64,000 bases of DNA. It comes from Sphingomonas suaedae (lineage in GTDB: Bacteria; Pseudomonadota; Alphaproteobacteria; Sphingomonadales; Sphingomonadaceae). The translations under genes were made by a program, and so were the position numbers. Positions within the stretch are counted from its first letter, which is position 1. Every line of letters begins with the position of its first letter. The notes under the pieces were generated by a model. The model was not told the DNA's origin. It saw only the letters and a program-made list of their open reading frames with translations, and ran no database searches. The stretch covers positions 3,036,001-3,100,000 of the forward strand of contig NZ_CP042239.1 of the NCBI RefSeq assembly GCF_007833215.1, in the 5' to 3' direction. This document shows, in pieces, positions 48,797 to 56,672 of the stretch.

Positions 48797-49836
48797 GCTG
48801 CTGGTGTCCCCCGAACGATCGCGATCAGCTGCTCGACATGGGCAATCGGCGTATCCTGTTGAATGCCGTGCCCGAGATTGAAGATATGGGGCCGATCGCG
48901 CAGCGCATCAACCACGCGGGTCGCGGCGGTCCGCAATTCATCCCCCCCGGCGATCAGCGCGAGCGGGTCGAGATTGCCCTGAACCGGCATCCCTGCGGGG
49001 AGTTCGCGATGCGCCCAGGCGGGATCGACGGTTTCGTCCAGGCCGATCGCATCGACCCCGGTTTCACGGGCATAGGCGGCGAGCTTGCCGCCCGCACCCT
49101 TGGGGAATCCGATGATCCTGGCCTGGGGGCAGCGGGCGCGCAACCCGGCAACGATCGCAGCATTGGGGGCGATGACCCAGCGTTCGAACTGTGAAGGGCT
49201 GAGCGATCCGGCCCAACTGTCGAACAGCTGTACCGCCTCCACCCCCGCTTCGATCTGTTTCGCGAGATAGTCGATCGTCATGGCGACGATCGCGTCGATG
49301 ATCGCCTGGAATGCCGCCGGGTCGCCATAGGCCATGCGGCGCGTCTCGCTCTGGTCGCGGCTGCCCTGCCCCGCGACCATATAGGTCGCGTTGGTCCAGG
49401 GACTGCCTGCAAAGCCCAGAAACGTCACCTGGGGCGACAAGGCGGCGGCGACGCGGGACACGGTGCCATAGACCGGGTCGAGCCGCTCAGGCGCCGCGGT
49501 GAGGCTTTCCAGCGCATGATCGACCAGCCTGGGGGCGAGGCGCGGCCCCTCGCCTGCCTCGAACCACAGATCCTGACCGAGCGCATGAGGGACGACGAGA
49601 ATGTCGGAGAACAGGATCGCGCCGTCGAAGCCGAAGCGACGGATCGGCTGAAGCGTGACCTCCGCTGCGGCCTCGCTGTCGCTGACCAGTTCGAGGAAGC
49701 CGCCCTTTTCCGCCCGCAGCGCGCGATATTCGGGGAGGTACCGGCCCGCCTGACGCATCAGCCACATCGGCGGGGCATCGACACGTTCCCCCGCGAGCAC
49801 GCGAAGCAAAGGCTTGGGATTCAGCTCGGGAGTCAC
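48793..49836 (-). CDS. hemE: Uroporphyrinogen decarboxylase
   Basis: Converts uroporphyrinogen III to coproporphyrinogen III. 347 residues: PPMWLMRQAGRYLPEYRALR at the N-terminus, RFGFDGAILFSDILVVPHALG, LGFAGSPWTNATYMV, QLFDSWAGSLSPSQFERW, GFPKGAGG and FNLGHGIQQDTPIAHVEQL. All substrate-binding blocks are present. The start is GTG at 49836. hemE beside the chromosome origin is a known arrangement in Caulobacter and Rickettsia; the gap upstream (49837-50261) is the probable oriC. Confidence 0.97.
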   Translation of the reverse strand: MTPELNPKPLLRVLAGERVDAPPMWLMRQAGRYLPEYRALRAEKGGFLELVSDSEAAAEVTLQPIRRFGFDGAILFSDILVVPHALGQDLWFEAGEGPRLAPRLVDHALESLTAAPERLDPVYGTVSRVAAALSPQVTFLGFAGSPWTNATYMVAGQGSRDQSETRRMAYGDPAAFQAIIDAIVAMTIDYLAKQIEAGVEAVQLFDSWAGSLSPSQFERWVIAPNAAIVAGLRARCPQARIIGFPKGAGGKLAAYARETGVDAIGLDETVDPAWAHRELPAGMPVQGNLDPLALIAGGDELRTAATRVVDALRDRPHIFNLGHGIQQDTPIAHVEQLIAIVRGTPAA

Positions 49837-49850
49837 AGGGCCGCTCGTCT

Positions 49851-49890
49851 CTCAACAATATAAGAAATAGAATCTAAGAAGGATGTAGAT
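49851..49890. other. AT-rich patch, candidate DNA-unwinding element
   Basis: The segment running CTCAACAATATAAGAAATAG and on to GGATGTAGAT is clearly AT-rich in an otherwise GC-rich region and lies beside the hemE start, about 110-150 bp from the best DnaA box. Confidence 0.5.
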
Positions 49891-49998
49891 GTGTGTTGGT
49901 GCGTGGATGCCGGGGCTTAGGCGTTCGTCCCCGATCTGCCAACAGATTGACGGATGGGAGTCGCGGGATTCCACGGGGAGTCGGATCGGCCGTCCCCA

Positions 49999-50007
49999 TT
50001 ATCCACA
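49999..50007 (+). promoter_or_regulatory. DnaA box (perfect consensus)
   Basis: TTATCCACA, identical to the strong bacterial DnaA-binding consensus. Confidence 0.8.
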
Positions 50008-50121
50008 GGCTGTGCGGGGTTTCGGGCTGCTGTGGAAGGGGGTGTGGACGGAGCGTCCGGAGCGTGGACGGACTCCACCGCTTGGCGGGGGTGGCGGGTT
50101 GCGCTAGCGATTTCCCCCATG

Positions 50122-50130
50122 TTTTCCACA
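50122..50130 (+). promoter_or_regulatory. DnaA box (one mismatch)
   Basis: TTTTCCACA, one base from the consensus TTATCCACA and in the same orientation as the perfect box 123 bp to its left. Confidence 0.65.
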
Positions 50131-50169
50131 GATCCATGCGCATGGGGGAATTCAGCTCCGCTGAATGGC

Positions 50170-50247
50170 GGCACCAGCCCGCTCCCCCACCCCGCCACCC
50201 TTAGAGTACTGGCGTTGGGTGGCCAGATGGGGGAGCGGGCCGGTGCC
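50170..50247. repeat. Palindromic repeat copy within the origin region
   Basis: 31-bp arms (50170-50200, 50217-50247) pair at 27 of 31 positions: GGCACC(A/G)GCCCGCTCCCCCA and its complement. The sequence is closely related to the inner stem of the element at 329-453. It ends 14 bp before the PDRP start, so it would be in its leader. Confidence 0.8.
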
Positions 50248-50261
50248 TGGAGCGAAGACAC

Positions 50262-51083
50262 ATGAAATTGCACCTGCACCTCCTGTCCGACTCCACCGGC
50301 GAGACGCTGGAGAATATCGCCAAGGCGGCGCTGGCGCAGTTCGACGATGTCGAGGTGCTGCGTCATTTCTGGCCGATGGTGCGCAGCGAGACGCATCTCG
50401 AGCGGATTCTGGCCGAGATCGCGCAGAATCCGGGGCTGGTGATCTTCACATTGGTGAATCCGGAGATCCGTCGCCAGTTGGAGACGCGGTGCCGCGCGAT
50501 CGGCCTGCCCGCGGTGGCGCCGCTCGATCCGGTGAACCATGCGCTGTCCAATTTGCTGGGGCAGGAGATGAAGGCGCGGCCGGGGCGGCAGCATATGCTC
50601 GACGCCGCCTATTTCGCGCGCGTGGACGCGATCCAGTTCACCATCGCGCATGACGATGGCGTCAATTGGGAGAATTGGGAGGAGGCGGAGATCGTGCTGG
50701 CCGGGGTGTCGCGCACGTCGAAGACCCCGACGTCGATCTACCTCGCCAATCGCGGGTACAAGGTCGCGAACATCCCGATCGTGCCGCAATCGCCGCCGCC
50801 CGACCTGCTGTATCGCCTGAAGAACCCGATGGTGGTCGGACTGACCACCAGTCCGGAGCGGCTGATCCAGGTGCGGCGCAACCGGCTGCTCGCGCTCAAC
50901 CAGCAGGACGAGACCAGCTATGTCGAGCAGGACGCGGTGCAGAAGGAGGTCGCCTATGCGCGGCGGATGTTCGCCGACAATGGCTGGCCGGTGATCGACG
51001 TGACGCGCCGGTCGATCGAGGAGACTGCGGCGGCGATCATCACGCTGTGCAACGAGCGCGCGACGGCGGCACGGCAGCCATGA
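50262..51083 (+). CDS. Pyruvate, phosphate dikinase regulatory protein (DUF299)
   Basis: A bifunctional kinase/pyrophosphorylase that switches pyruvate phosphate dikinase or PEP synthase off and on by threonine phosphorylation. 273 residues: LHLLSDSTGETLENIAKAAL at the N-terminus, the P-loop-like GVSRTSKTPTSIYLANRGYKVAN, PVVPQSPPP-like IPIVPQSPPPDLL, GLTTSPERLIQVRRNRL and VIDVTRRSIEETAAAI. Homologue of Rickettsia RP001, which also flanks the origin. Its stop overlaps maf. Confidence 0.93.
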   Translation: MKLHLHLLSDSTGETLENIAKAALAQFDDVEVLRHFWPMVRSETHLERILAEIAQNPGLVIFTLVNPEIRRQLETRCRAIGLPAVAPLDPVNHALSNLLGQEMKARPGRQHMLDAAYFARVDAIQFTIAHDDGVNWENWEEAEIVLAGVSRTSKTPTSIYLANRGYKVANIPIVPQSPPPDLLYRLKNPMVVGLTTSPERLIQVRRNRLLALNQQDETSYVEQDAVQKEVAYARRMFADNGWPVIDVTRRSIEETAAAIITLCNERATAARQP

Positions 51084-51667
51084 TCGTTCTCGCTTCGACC
51101 AGCGCGTCGCGTCGCGCTATGTTGACCGCCGCCGGGGTGCCGCACGAAGCACTGGCGGCCAATGTCGATGAGGAGGCGGTCAAGGCGGCGCTGGGTGACG
51201 TCGCGCCGCGCGACCTGGCCGATGCGCTGGCCGAGATGAAGGCGGTCAAGGTCAGCCAGCGGGTGCCGGGAACCCTGGTGCTGGGCGGGGATTCGGTGGT
51301 GGGACTCGAGGACGGGACGCTGCTCGACAAGCCGGTCGACCGCGCCGACGCGCAGAGGCATCTGAAGCTGCTGTCGGGCAAGCGCCACGATCTCTACAGC
51401 GCCGCGGTGATCGCCGAGAACGGCAGCGCGGTGTGGCGGCATGTCGATCGCGCGCGGTTGTGGGTGCGACCGCTGTCGGATGCCTTCATCGCCGAGTATC
51501 TCGACATGGAATGGCCCGCGATTTCCGGCTGCGTCGGCTGTTACCGGGTCGAGGGACCGGGGGTGCAATTGTTCAGCCGGATCGAGGGCAGCCACTACAC
51601 GATCCTGGGGATGCCGCTGCTCAACATCCTCGATTATCTGCGGACCAGAGGCCAATTGACGTCATGA
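51080..51667 (+). CDS. Maf family nucleotide pyrophosphatase
   Basis: A 195-residue house-cleaning pyrophosphatase that removes non-canonical nucleotides such as methylated UTP or dTTP. VLASTSASRRAMLTAAGV, the catalytic GTLVLGGDSVV and GCYRVEGPGVQLFSRIEGSHYTILGMPL are conserved. Which of the YhdE or YceF specificities applies is not clear. ATG overlaps the PDRP stop and its stop overlaps aroE. Confidence 0.92.
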   Translation: MIVLASTSASRRAMLTAAGVPHEALAANVDEEAVKAALGDVAPRDLADALAEMKAVKVSQRVPGTLVLGGDSVVGLEDGTLLDKPVDRADAQRHLKLLSGKRHDLYSAAVIAENGSAVWRHVDRARLWVRPLSDAFIAEYLDMEWPAISGCVGCYRVEGPGVQLFSRIEGSHYTILGMPLLNILDYLRTRGQLTS

Positions 51668-52476
51668 CCACCCCGTTTGCCGAAGTGATCGGCGATCCGA
51701 TTGCCCAGTCCAAATCGCCGCTGATCCATGGATTCTGGATCGAGAAACTGGGTCTCGACGCGCGCTATGCCAAGACGTTGGTGACGGCGGAGGGGCTGAG
51801 CGACTTTTTCGCCGCCCGGCGTGACGATCCCGACTGGCGCGGGTGCAACATTACCGCCCCGCACAAGGTGGCGGCGCTCGACCATGTTCCCGATCCCGGC
51901 GGGGTGCGGGAGTCGATCGGCGCGATCAACACCGTGTTTCGCGGTGAGGACGGGGCGCTGATCGGGACCAACACCGATGCGGCCGGATTCTATGCTCCGA
52001 TCGCCGAGTTCGACCTGGAGGGCGCGCCGGTGGCAGTCGTGGGTGCGGGCGGCGCGGCGCGCGCGGTGCTGTTCGCGCTGGCGCGGGCCGGGGTGGAGCG
52101 GGTGACGATCCTCAACCGATCGCCGCTCAAGGCGATGGGATTGCTTGCGACCTTTGGACTCAAGGGCGACGCGGTGCCGCTCGATTCGCCGGTGCCGCCC
52201 GTGGCGCTGCTGGTCAATGCGAGTTCGCTGGGGATGGTGGGACATCCGCCGCTCGATCTCGATCTCTCCGGTCTGCCTGATGACGCTCTGGTCTATGACG
52301 CGGTCTATGCGCCGTTGGAGACCGGGCTGCTCGCGGCGGCGCGGGCGCGCGAGCTGGAGACCGTCGACGGGCTCGAGATGCTGATCGGACAGGCGGCGCT
52401 GGCGTTCGAGCTGTTCTTCGGCAACGCAGCGCCGCGTGAACATGATGCCGAGCTGCGCGCGCTGTTGACGGCATGA
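51664..52476 (+). CDS. aroE: Shikimate dehydrogenase
   Basis: Reduces 3-dehydroshikimate with NADPH in aromatic amino acid synthesis. 270 residues: EVIGDPIAQSKSPLIHGFW binds shikimate, CNITAPHKVAALD contains the catalytic lysine, GTNTDAAGF the catalytic aspartate, VVGAGGAARAVLFAL the dinucleotide loop and LVNASSLGM the later family block. Overlaps maf by four bases. Part of the conserved origin-side run maf-aroE-coaE-dnaQ. Confidence 0.95.
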   Translation: MTTPFAEVIGDPIAQSKSPLIHGFWIEKLGLDARYAKTLVTAEGLSDFFAARRDDPDWRGCNITAPHKVAALDHVPDPGGVRESIGAINTVFRGEDGALIGTNTDAAGFYAPIAEFDLEGAPVAVVGAGGAARAVLFALARAGVERVTILNRSPLKAMGLLATFGLKGDAVPLDSPVPPVALLVNASSLGMVGHPPLDLDLSGLPDDALVYDAVYAPLETGLLAAARARELETVDGLEMLIGQAALAFELFFGNAAPREHDAELRALLTA

Positions 52477-52493
52477 GCAAGGATGCTCTCGAT

Positions 52494-52511
52494 CCCCTGC
52501 GCAGACAGGGG
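52494..52511. repeat. Short hairpin between aroE and coaE
   Basis: CCCCTG, loop CGCAGA, CAGGGG, with GATGCTC and GAGCATATC as outlying partial complements near 52483 and 52563. The 109-bp aroE-coaE gap is otherwise featureless. It may be a degenerate intergenic palindrome; no T-run follows. Confidence 0.45.
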
Positions 52512-52585
52512 TCCAGCGTGATAGAGCGAATCGCCTGCGGCTCCGGGCGCCTGCCTGCGCGGGAGCATATCAGGGGGCGACGGCC

Positions 52586-53182
52586 TTGACGATCGTCCTC
52601 GGCCTTACCGGATCGATCGGCATGGGGAAGTCGACCGTCGCGGCGATGTTCGCCGATGCAGGCGTGCCGGTGTTCGACGCCGATGCGGAGGTCCACCGGC
52701 TGCAAGGGCCGGGCGGGGCGCTGGTCGCGCACATCGAGGCGGCGTTTCCCGATACGACGACCGAATTGGGGGTCGATCGCACGCTGCTGGGCGAGGCGGT
52801 GTTCGGTAATCCCGATGCCTTCAAGCGGCTGGAGGCGATCGTCCACCCCGCCGTCGCCCATGCGCGCAACCAGTTTCTTGCGGCCAATGCCGACAAGCCG
52901 CTGGTGCTGCTCGACATACCCTTGCTGTTCGAGGCGGGCGGATGGCGCCAGGTCGACAAGATCGTCGTCGTCTCTGCTCCAGCTGAGGTTCAACGGGCGC
53001 GGGTGCTGGCGCGCCCGGGAATGACGGCGGAGCGGTTCGAGGCGATCCGCGCACGGCAGATGCCCGATGCGGAGAAGCGTGCCCGCGCCGATTTCGTCAT
53101 CTCGACCGCCGGCTCGAAAGAGGAGACGCGCGCCGAAGTTGCGGCGGTCATCGCTTGCCTCACGCCCGAAACGGGAGGATAA
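52586..53182 (+). CDS. coaE: Dephospho-CoA kinase
   Basis: Final step of coenzyme A synthesis. 198 residues: GLTGSIGMGKSTVAAMFADAGVPVFDADAEVH (P-loop and substrate aspartate), IVHPAV, VLLDIPLLFEAG and RQMPDAEKRARADFVIST. The start is TTG with AGGGGG upstream; no ATG is available before the P-loop. Followed by dnaQ after 7 bp, the usual alphaproteobacterial pair. Confidence 0.95.
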   Translation: MTIVLGLTGSIGMGKSTVAAMFADAGVPVFDADAEVHRLQGPGGALVAHIEAAFPDTTTELGVDRTLLGEAVFGNPDAFKRLEAIVHPAVAHARNQFLAANADKPLVLLDIPLLFEAGGWRQVDKIVVVSAPAEVQRARVLARPGMTAERFEAIRARQMPDAEKRARADFVISTAGSKEETRAEVAAVIACLTPETGG

Positions 53183-53189
53183 GAAGGCC

Positions 53190-53882
53190 ATGCGCGAAAT
53201 CGTGTTCGACACCGAAACGACCGGCCTGAGCTTCAGCGCCGGGCACCGGCTGGTGGAGATCGGCTGTGTCGAGCTGATCAACCGCGTGCCGACCGGACGG
53301 CATTTCCATCGCTATCTCTGTCCCGACCGCGACATGCCGGTCGAGGCGTTCGCCGTGCACGGCCTGTCCGAGGCGTTCCTGGCCGACAAGCCGCGCTTTC
53401 ACGATGTATGCGACGAGCTGATCGACTTTCTGGGCGATAGTCCGCTGATCGCGCACAATGCGATGTTCGACTTCGGCTTTCTGAACGGCGAGCTGGGCAC
53501 GTGCGGGCGGGCGATCCTGTCGCTCGATCGGATGGTCGATACGCTGCAGATCGCGCGGGCGCGGCACCCGGGCGCCAAGCATACGCTCGACGCATTGTGC
53601 GTGCGCTATGGCATCGACCTGTCGGCGCGCGAGCTGCACGGCGCGCTGCTGGACGCGCAATTGCTGGCGCAGGTGTTCATCGAATTGACCGGCGGGCGTC
53701 AGATCGCACTCGGGCTGGCGGTGGAGGAAGCGGCGGGGCCGGAACGGATCGAATTCGGCGTCGCGAAGACCAATCTGCGCCCGGCGCGTGTTTTTGTGCC
53801 GAGCGACGAGGAACTGGCCCGCCATTCGGCGTTTATGGCCGGGTTCGAGGACGCATTATGGGGCGCTCCGGCCACCGGTTGA
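53190..53882 (+). CDS. dnaQ: DNA polymerase III subunit epsilon
   Basis: The 3'-5' proofreading exonuclease of the replicase. 230 residues: REIVFDTETTGLS (Exo I), LIAHNAMFDFGFLNGEL (Exo II) and HGALLDAQLLAQVFIELTGG (Exo III epsilon) with catalytic Asp/Glu/His. AGGATAAGAAGG precedes the ATG. The C-terminal ~50 residues should carry polymerase-binding sequence. Near the origin beside coaE. Confidence 0.95.
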   Translation: MREIVFDTETTGLSFSAGHRLVEIGCVELINRVPTGRHFHRYLCPDRDMPVEAFAVHGLSEAFLADKPRFHDVCDELIDFLGDSPLIAHNAMFDFGFLNGELGTCGRAILSLDRMVDTLQIARARHPGAKHTLDALCVRYGIDLSARELHGALLDAQLLAQVFIELTGGRQIALGLAVEEAAGPERIEFGVAKTNLRPARVFVPSDEELARHSAFMAGFEDALWGAPATG

Positions 53883-53898
53883 CGGTGTCTGGACGCGT

Positions 53899-53926
53899 TC
53901 CTAGGTGCTCCTCTTGTTTAGGAGGA
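53899..53926 (+). promoter_or_regulatory. Hairpin that can hide the hpf ribosome binding site
   Basis: CTCCT (53908-53912) pairs with AGGAG (53920-53924), and TCCTA (53899-53903) with TAGGA (53919-53923); both cover the AGGAGG site six bases before the hpf ATG. The pairs are mutually exclusive. The short stems would melt readily. Confidence 0.4.
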
Positions 53927-53930
53927 CGAT

Positions 53931-54509
53931 ATGGATATCCGGGTTTCAGGTCATCAGGTGGACACGGGCGATGCACTCAGGCAGCACGTGAGCGACCGGC
54001 TCCAGGGTATCGCCGACAAATATTTCTCCCGCGCGATTTCGGCCAACGTCACCTTTGGCAAGGGCCCGCACGATTATGGCTTCACCTGCGATATCGTCGC
54101 GCATGTGATGCAGGGGCTGGTGCTCAAGGGATCGCATTCCGCACAGGAAGCGCATCTTGCCTTTGACGGGTCGGCCGACAAGATCGAGAAGCAGCTGCGC
54201 CGCTATATGCGCCGCCTGAAGGACCGCAACAACGGCCAGGCCCAGGCGGCAATGGAAGCGATGTTCGACGCGGGCTACACCGTGTTCCAGACCGAGGCGG
54301 ATGAGGAAGAAGCGGTCGATGCTCCGCCGATCATCGCCGAGACCCGGGTCGATGTGCCCGACGCCAGCGTTTCGGACGCGGTGATGATGCTGGACCTGCG
54401 CAACACCAACGCGCTGCTGTTCAAGAACAGCGGCACCGGCACCTACAACATGGTCTATCGCCGCATGGACGGCACGATCGGATGGGTCGAACCCAACCGG
54501 GCGGCCTGA
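53931..54509 (+). CDS. hpf: Ribosome hibernation-promoting factor, long form
   Basis: Binds the 30S subunit and dimerises 70S ribosomes into 100S in starvation. 192 residues: an N-terminal S30AE domain (DIRVSGHQVDTGDALRQHV, FSRAISANVTF, LVLKGSHSAQEAHLAFDGSADKIEKQLRRY), a linker of acidic residues and the C-terminal dimerisation domain (DAVMMLDLRNTNALLFKNSG, NMVYRRMDGTIGWVEP). Perfect AGGAGG. In other Alphaproteobacteria it follows rpoN; here it is followed by ptsN. Confidence 0.95.
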   Translation: MDIRVSGHQVDTGDALRQHVSDRLQGIADKYFSRAISANVTFGKGPHDYGFTCDIVAHVMQGLVLKGSHSAQEAHLAFDGSADKIEKQLRRYMRRLKDRNNGQAQAAMEAMFDAGYTVFQTEADEEEAVDAPPIIAETRVDVPDASVSDAVMMLDLRNTNALLFKNSGTGTYNMVYRRMDGTIGWVEPNRAA

Positions 54510-54518
54510 CGGCGGATC

Positions 54519-54989
54519 ATGTTGGACCTGAGTGATCTGATAACGCCCGAGGCGGTGGTCTCGGGCGTGAGTGCGGGCAGCAAGAAGAAACTCTTTGCGC
54601 TGCTCGCCGATGTCGCGGGGCGGGCCTATGGCCTCGATCCCGCGCATGTCGTGGCCCAGATCGGCGCACGCGAAAAGCTGGGATCGACCGGTTTTGGCGG
54701 TGGGATCGCGATTCCGCACGGCAAGATCGACGGGCTGGAGTCGGTGCGCGGCATCGTCTGTCGCCTCGACAAGCCGATGGATTTCGGTGCGGTGGACGAT
54801 TCGCCCGTCGATCTGGTGTTCATGCTTCTCTCCCCCCGGACGGCGGGTGCCGCGCATCTTAAGGCATTGGCGCGCGTCTCGCGGCGGCTGCGCGACCGGG
54901 CGTTCACCGCGAAGCTGCGCGGTGCGGGGTCGGCGGATGCGATCTATGCATTGCTGACCGAAGCGGAAACGCATGACGCCGCCGCCTGA
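54519..54989 (+). CDS. ptsN: Nitrogen PTS system EIIA component
   Basis: A regulatory phospho-relay protein linking nitrogen, potassium and carbon control. 156 residues with the phosphorylated histidine in IAIPHGKIDGLESVRGIV and a preceding REKLGSTGFGGG, then PVDLVFMLLSPRTAGAAHLKALARVSRRL: the standard PtsN fold. hpf-ptsN is a conserved pair. It overlaps the thioesterase by 17 bases. Confidence 0.95.
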   Translation: MLDLSDLITPEAVVSGVSAGSKKKLFALLADVAGRAYGLDPAHVVAQIGAREKLGSTGFGGGIAIPHGKIDGLESVRGIVCRLDKPMDFGAVDDSPVDLVFMLLSPRTAGAAHLKALARVSRRLRDRAFTAKLRGAGSADAIYALLTEAETHDAAA

Positions 54990-55452
54990 CGCGACCGGCG
55001 GGGCGGTGGGGGCGGAGGCGCATTATCGCGCGCTCGAATCGCTCTACGCCGCCGCGCCGATCAATCAGCTGTTCGAATCGCGTCTGGAAATTCCGGAGCC
55101 GGGCCATGCCCGGATCCGGTTTACGATCGACGCGCGGCATTTCCATGCCGGCGGGGCCGCGCACGGCACCAGCTATTTCAAGATGCTCGACGATGCGGCC
55201 TTTTATGCCGCGAACAGTCTGGTGACGGACCGGTTCCTGCTGACCACGGCGTTCAACCTGTTGTTCACAAAACCGCTCGGGCCCGGGCCGGTGGTGGCGG
55301 AAGGCCGCTGGGTAAGCGGGCAGCGGCGGGTGTTCGTCGCGGAGGCGCGGCTGATCGACGCATCGGGCGAGGAGGCGGCGCGCGGCACCGGCACCTTCAT
55401 GAAATCGCGGATCCCGCTGGCCGGATTGCCCGGCTATCGCGCTGCGCCGTGA
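54973..55452 (+). CDS. PaaI family thioesterase (hotdog fold)
   Basis: A 159-residue hotdog-fold protein: HFHAGGAAHGTSYFKMLDDAAFYAANSLV is the long helix with the typical HGG-like entry, and LLTTAFNLLFTKPLGPGPVVAEGRWVSGQRRVFVAEARLID the beta strands. Family members hydrolyse acyl-CoA thioesters; the substrate here is unknown. The ATG lies inside ptsN with a 17-base overlap; the GTG start of DUF1491 overlaps its stop. Confidence 0.87.
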   Translation: MTPPPDATGGAVGAEAHYRALESLYAAAPINQLFESRLEIPEPGHARIRFTIDARHFHAGGAAHGTSYFKMLDDAAFYAANSLVTDRFLLTTAFNLLFTKPLGPGPVVAEGRWVSGQRRVFVAEARLIDASGEEAARGTGTFMKSRIPLAGLPGYRAAP

Positions 55453-55790
55453 CGCCGCGGCTTGCCAGCGGGCTGATCGTCAATGCGCTGATCCGCCGCG
55501 TCAATGCCGAGGGCGGGAGCGCGATGGTGCTCGCACGGGGCGATGCGGAGGCCGGGGCGATCCTGATCCTCGCGACGGAACGCGGGGGAAATCCGCGCTT
55601 TTTCGAGCGTGGAATCGGCCCGGAAGGCATACCCGCTCTGGTGCGCAGCGGCCCGCTGCAGCCCGAGGACCCGGGTGAAGTCGTCGACTATTGGCAGCGC
55701 CGTCGCAGCCGCGATCCCGATCTATGGGTGGTCGAACTGGACATCGCTGAAGCGGAACGGTTCGCCGCTGAAACGACCATTAGCGGTTGA
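55449..55790 (+). CDS. DUF1491 family protein
   Basis: A 113-residue alphaproteobacterial protein of unknown function: RLASGLIVNALIRRVNAEGGSAMVLARGDAEAGAILI, then PEDPGEVVDYWQRRRSRDPDLWVVELDIAEAERF. The GTG start overlaps the thioesterase stop. It is the last gene of the hpf-ptsN-thioesterase-DUF1491 run. Confidence 0.87.
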   Translation: MTPRLASGLIVNALIRRVNAEGGSAMVLARGDAEAGAILILATERGGNPRFFERGIGPEGIPALVRSGPLQPEDPGEVVDYWQRRRSRDPDLWVVELDIAEAERFAAETTISG

Positions 55791-55952
55791 CGAGTCGTTT
55801 CGGCGGCGTCAAAGGCGCGCGCACATTAACAGCGTTGTGCCGTCGGGGTGTGAGACCGCCGGTTACGCAGTCGGGGGGCAAGCCCGATCGGCCCAAGCAT
55901 CAGTGCAAGGGAAGGGCCGGATCGCGCACCAACCGCATAATATCGAAGTTGA

Positions 55953-56594
55953 ATGACCTTCTCGATCCGTGCTGCGATTATCGCAGCAACGACCCTTGCC
56001 ATTGCCGCAGGCATTGGCGCGACCGCTCCCGGCGTTGCCGGTGAGGCCGAAACGACCCCGGTCGCAGCCATCAACGAAGCGGAACCCGAACAGGTTCCCA
56101 CGATGGCCGAATCGCTCGCCGCTCTCGAGGAAGATGCGGCAGACGCCCAGACTCCCGACACGACCGACGAGTCGGAAGCGACCTATCAGTCGCTCGCCGC
56201 CGCTGTCGCCGCGCAGCCCGCGATTGCCGAGGATGCCGAACTCAACTGCCTCGCCATCGGCGTCTATTATGAGTCCAAGGGCGAACCGCTTGAAGGCCAG
56301 CTCGCCGTCGCCGAGGTGATCCTCAACCGCGTGCGCTCGGGCCGCTTTCCTTCGACGGTGTGTGGCGTGCTGACCCAGCGCGGCCAGTTCTCCTTCGTCC
56401 GGGGTGGCCGTCTCGTTCAGCCGTCGGTCAGTGCGCGCGCGTGGAAGACCGCGCTCGCAGTGGCGCAGGTCGCGCGCGACGACGCCTGGGACAGCCGCGT
56501 GTCGAATGCGCTGTTTTTTCATGCCCGCTATGTCTCGCCCGGCTGGCGCCGTGCGCGCGTAGGCAGCGTCGGCAACCACATCTTCTATCGCTGA
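55953..56594 (+). CDS. Cell wall hydrolase, SleB-type
   Basis: A 213-residue exported protein. A signal peptide (SIRAAIIAATTLAIAAGIG) is followed by an acidic, Thr/Pro-rich linker (residues 30-90) and a SleB domain: LNCLAIGVYYESKGEPLEGQLAVAEVILNRVRSGRFP, then VCGVLTQRGQFSFV, ALFFHARYVSPGWR and NHIFY. The glutamate in YYESKGE is the catalytic residue. In non-sporeformers such enzymes cut peptidoglycan in growth or division. Its own promoter lies in the 162-bp gap upstream. Confidence 0.9.
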   Translation: MTFSIRAAIIAATTLAIAAGIGATAPGVAGEAETTPVAAINEAEPEQVPTMAESLAALEEDAADAQTPDTTDESEATYQSLAAAVAAQPAIAEDAELNCLAIGVYYESKGEPLEGQLAVAEVILNRVRSGRFPSTVCGVLTQRGQFSFVRGGRLVQPSVSARAWKTALAVAQVARDDAWDSRVSNALFFHARYVSPGWRRARVGSVGNHIFYR

Positions 56595-56632
56595 GCGCGC
56601 GTTCGGGCTTTCGCCCGTTCGTGAAATGTTCT

Positions 56633-56672
56633 AAAGGGCCGGGAATGGTTTCATCGCCTTCCCCGGCCCTTT
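56633..56672 (+). promoter_or_regulatory. Perfect 11-bp stem enclosing the mmcB start codon
   Basis: AAAGGGCCGGG (56633-56643) and CCCGGCCCTTT (56662-56672) form a perfect 11-bp stem with an 18-base loop. The ATG at 56645 is in the loop, near its 5' side. It could end the SleB transcript (T-run only TTT) and control mmcB translation. Confidence 0.6.

Larger units (their letters stand above)
49837..50261. other. Probable chromosomal replication origin (oriC), hemE-PDRP gap
   Basis: 425 bp between divergent hemE and the PDRP gene, the same neighbours as the Caulobacter and Rickettsia origins. Seen: a perfect DnaA box TTATCCACA (49999-50007), TTTTCCACA (50122-50130), and weaker minus-strand boxes CCTTCCACA (50031-50039) and CCGTCCACA (50043-50051); an AT-rich patch around 49851-49890 suited to strand opening; GANTC methylation sites at 49870, 49958, 49967, 49978 and 50071. 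No TTAA-type CtrA sites are evident. Gene orientation changes here. No ORF of note fits the gap. Confidence 0.8.
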
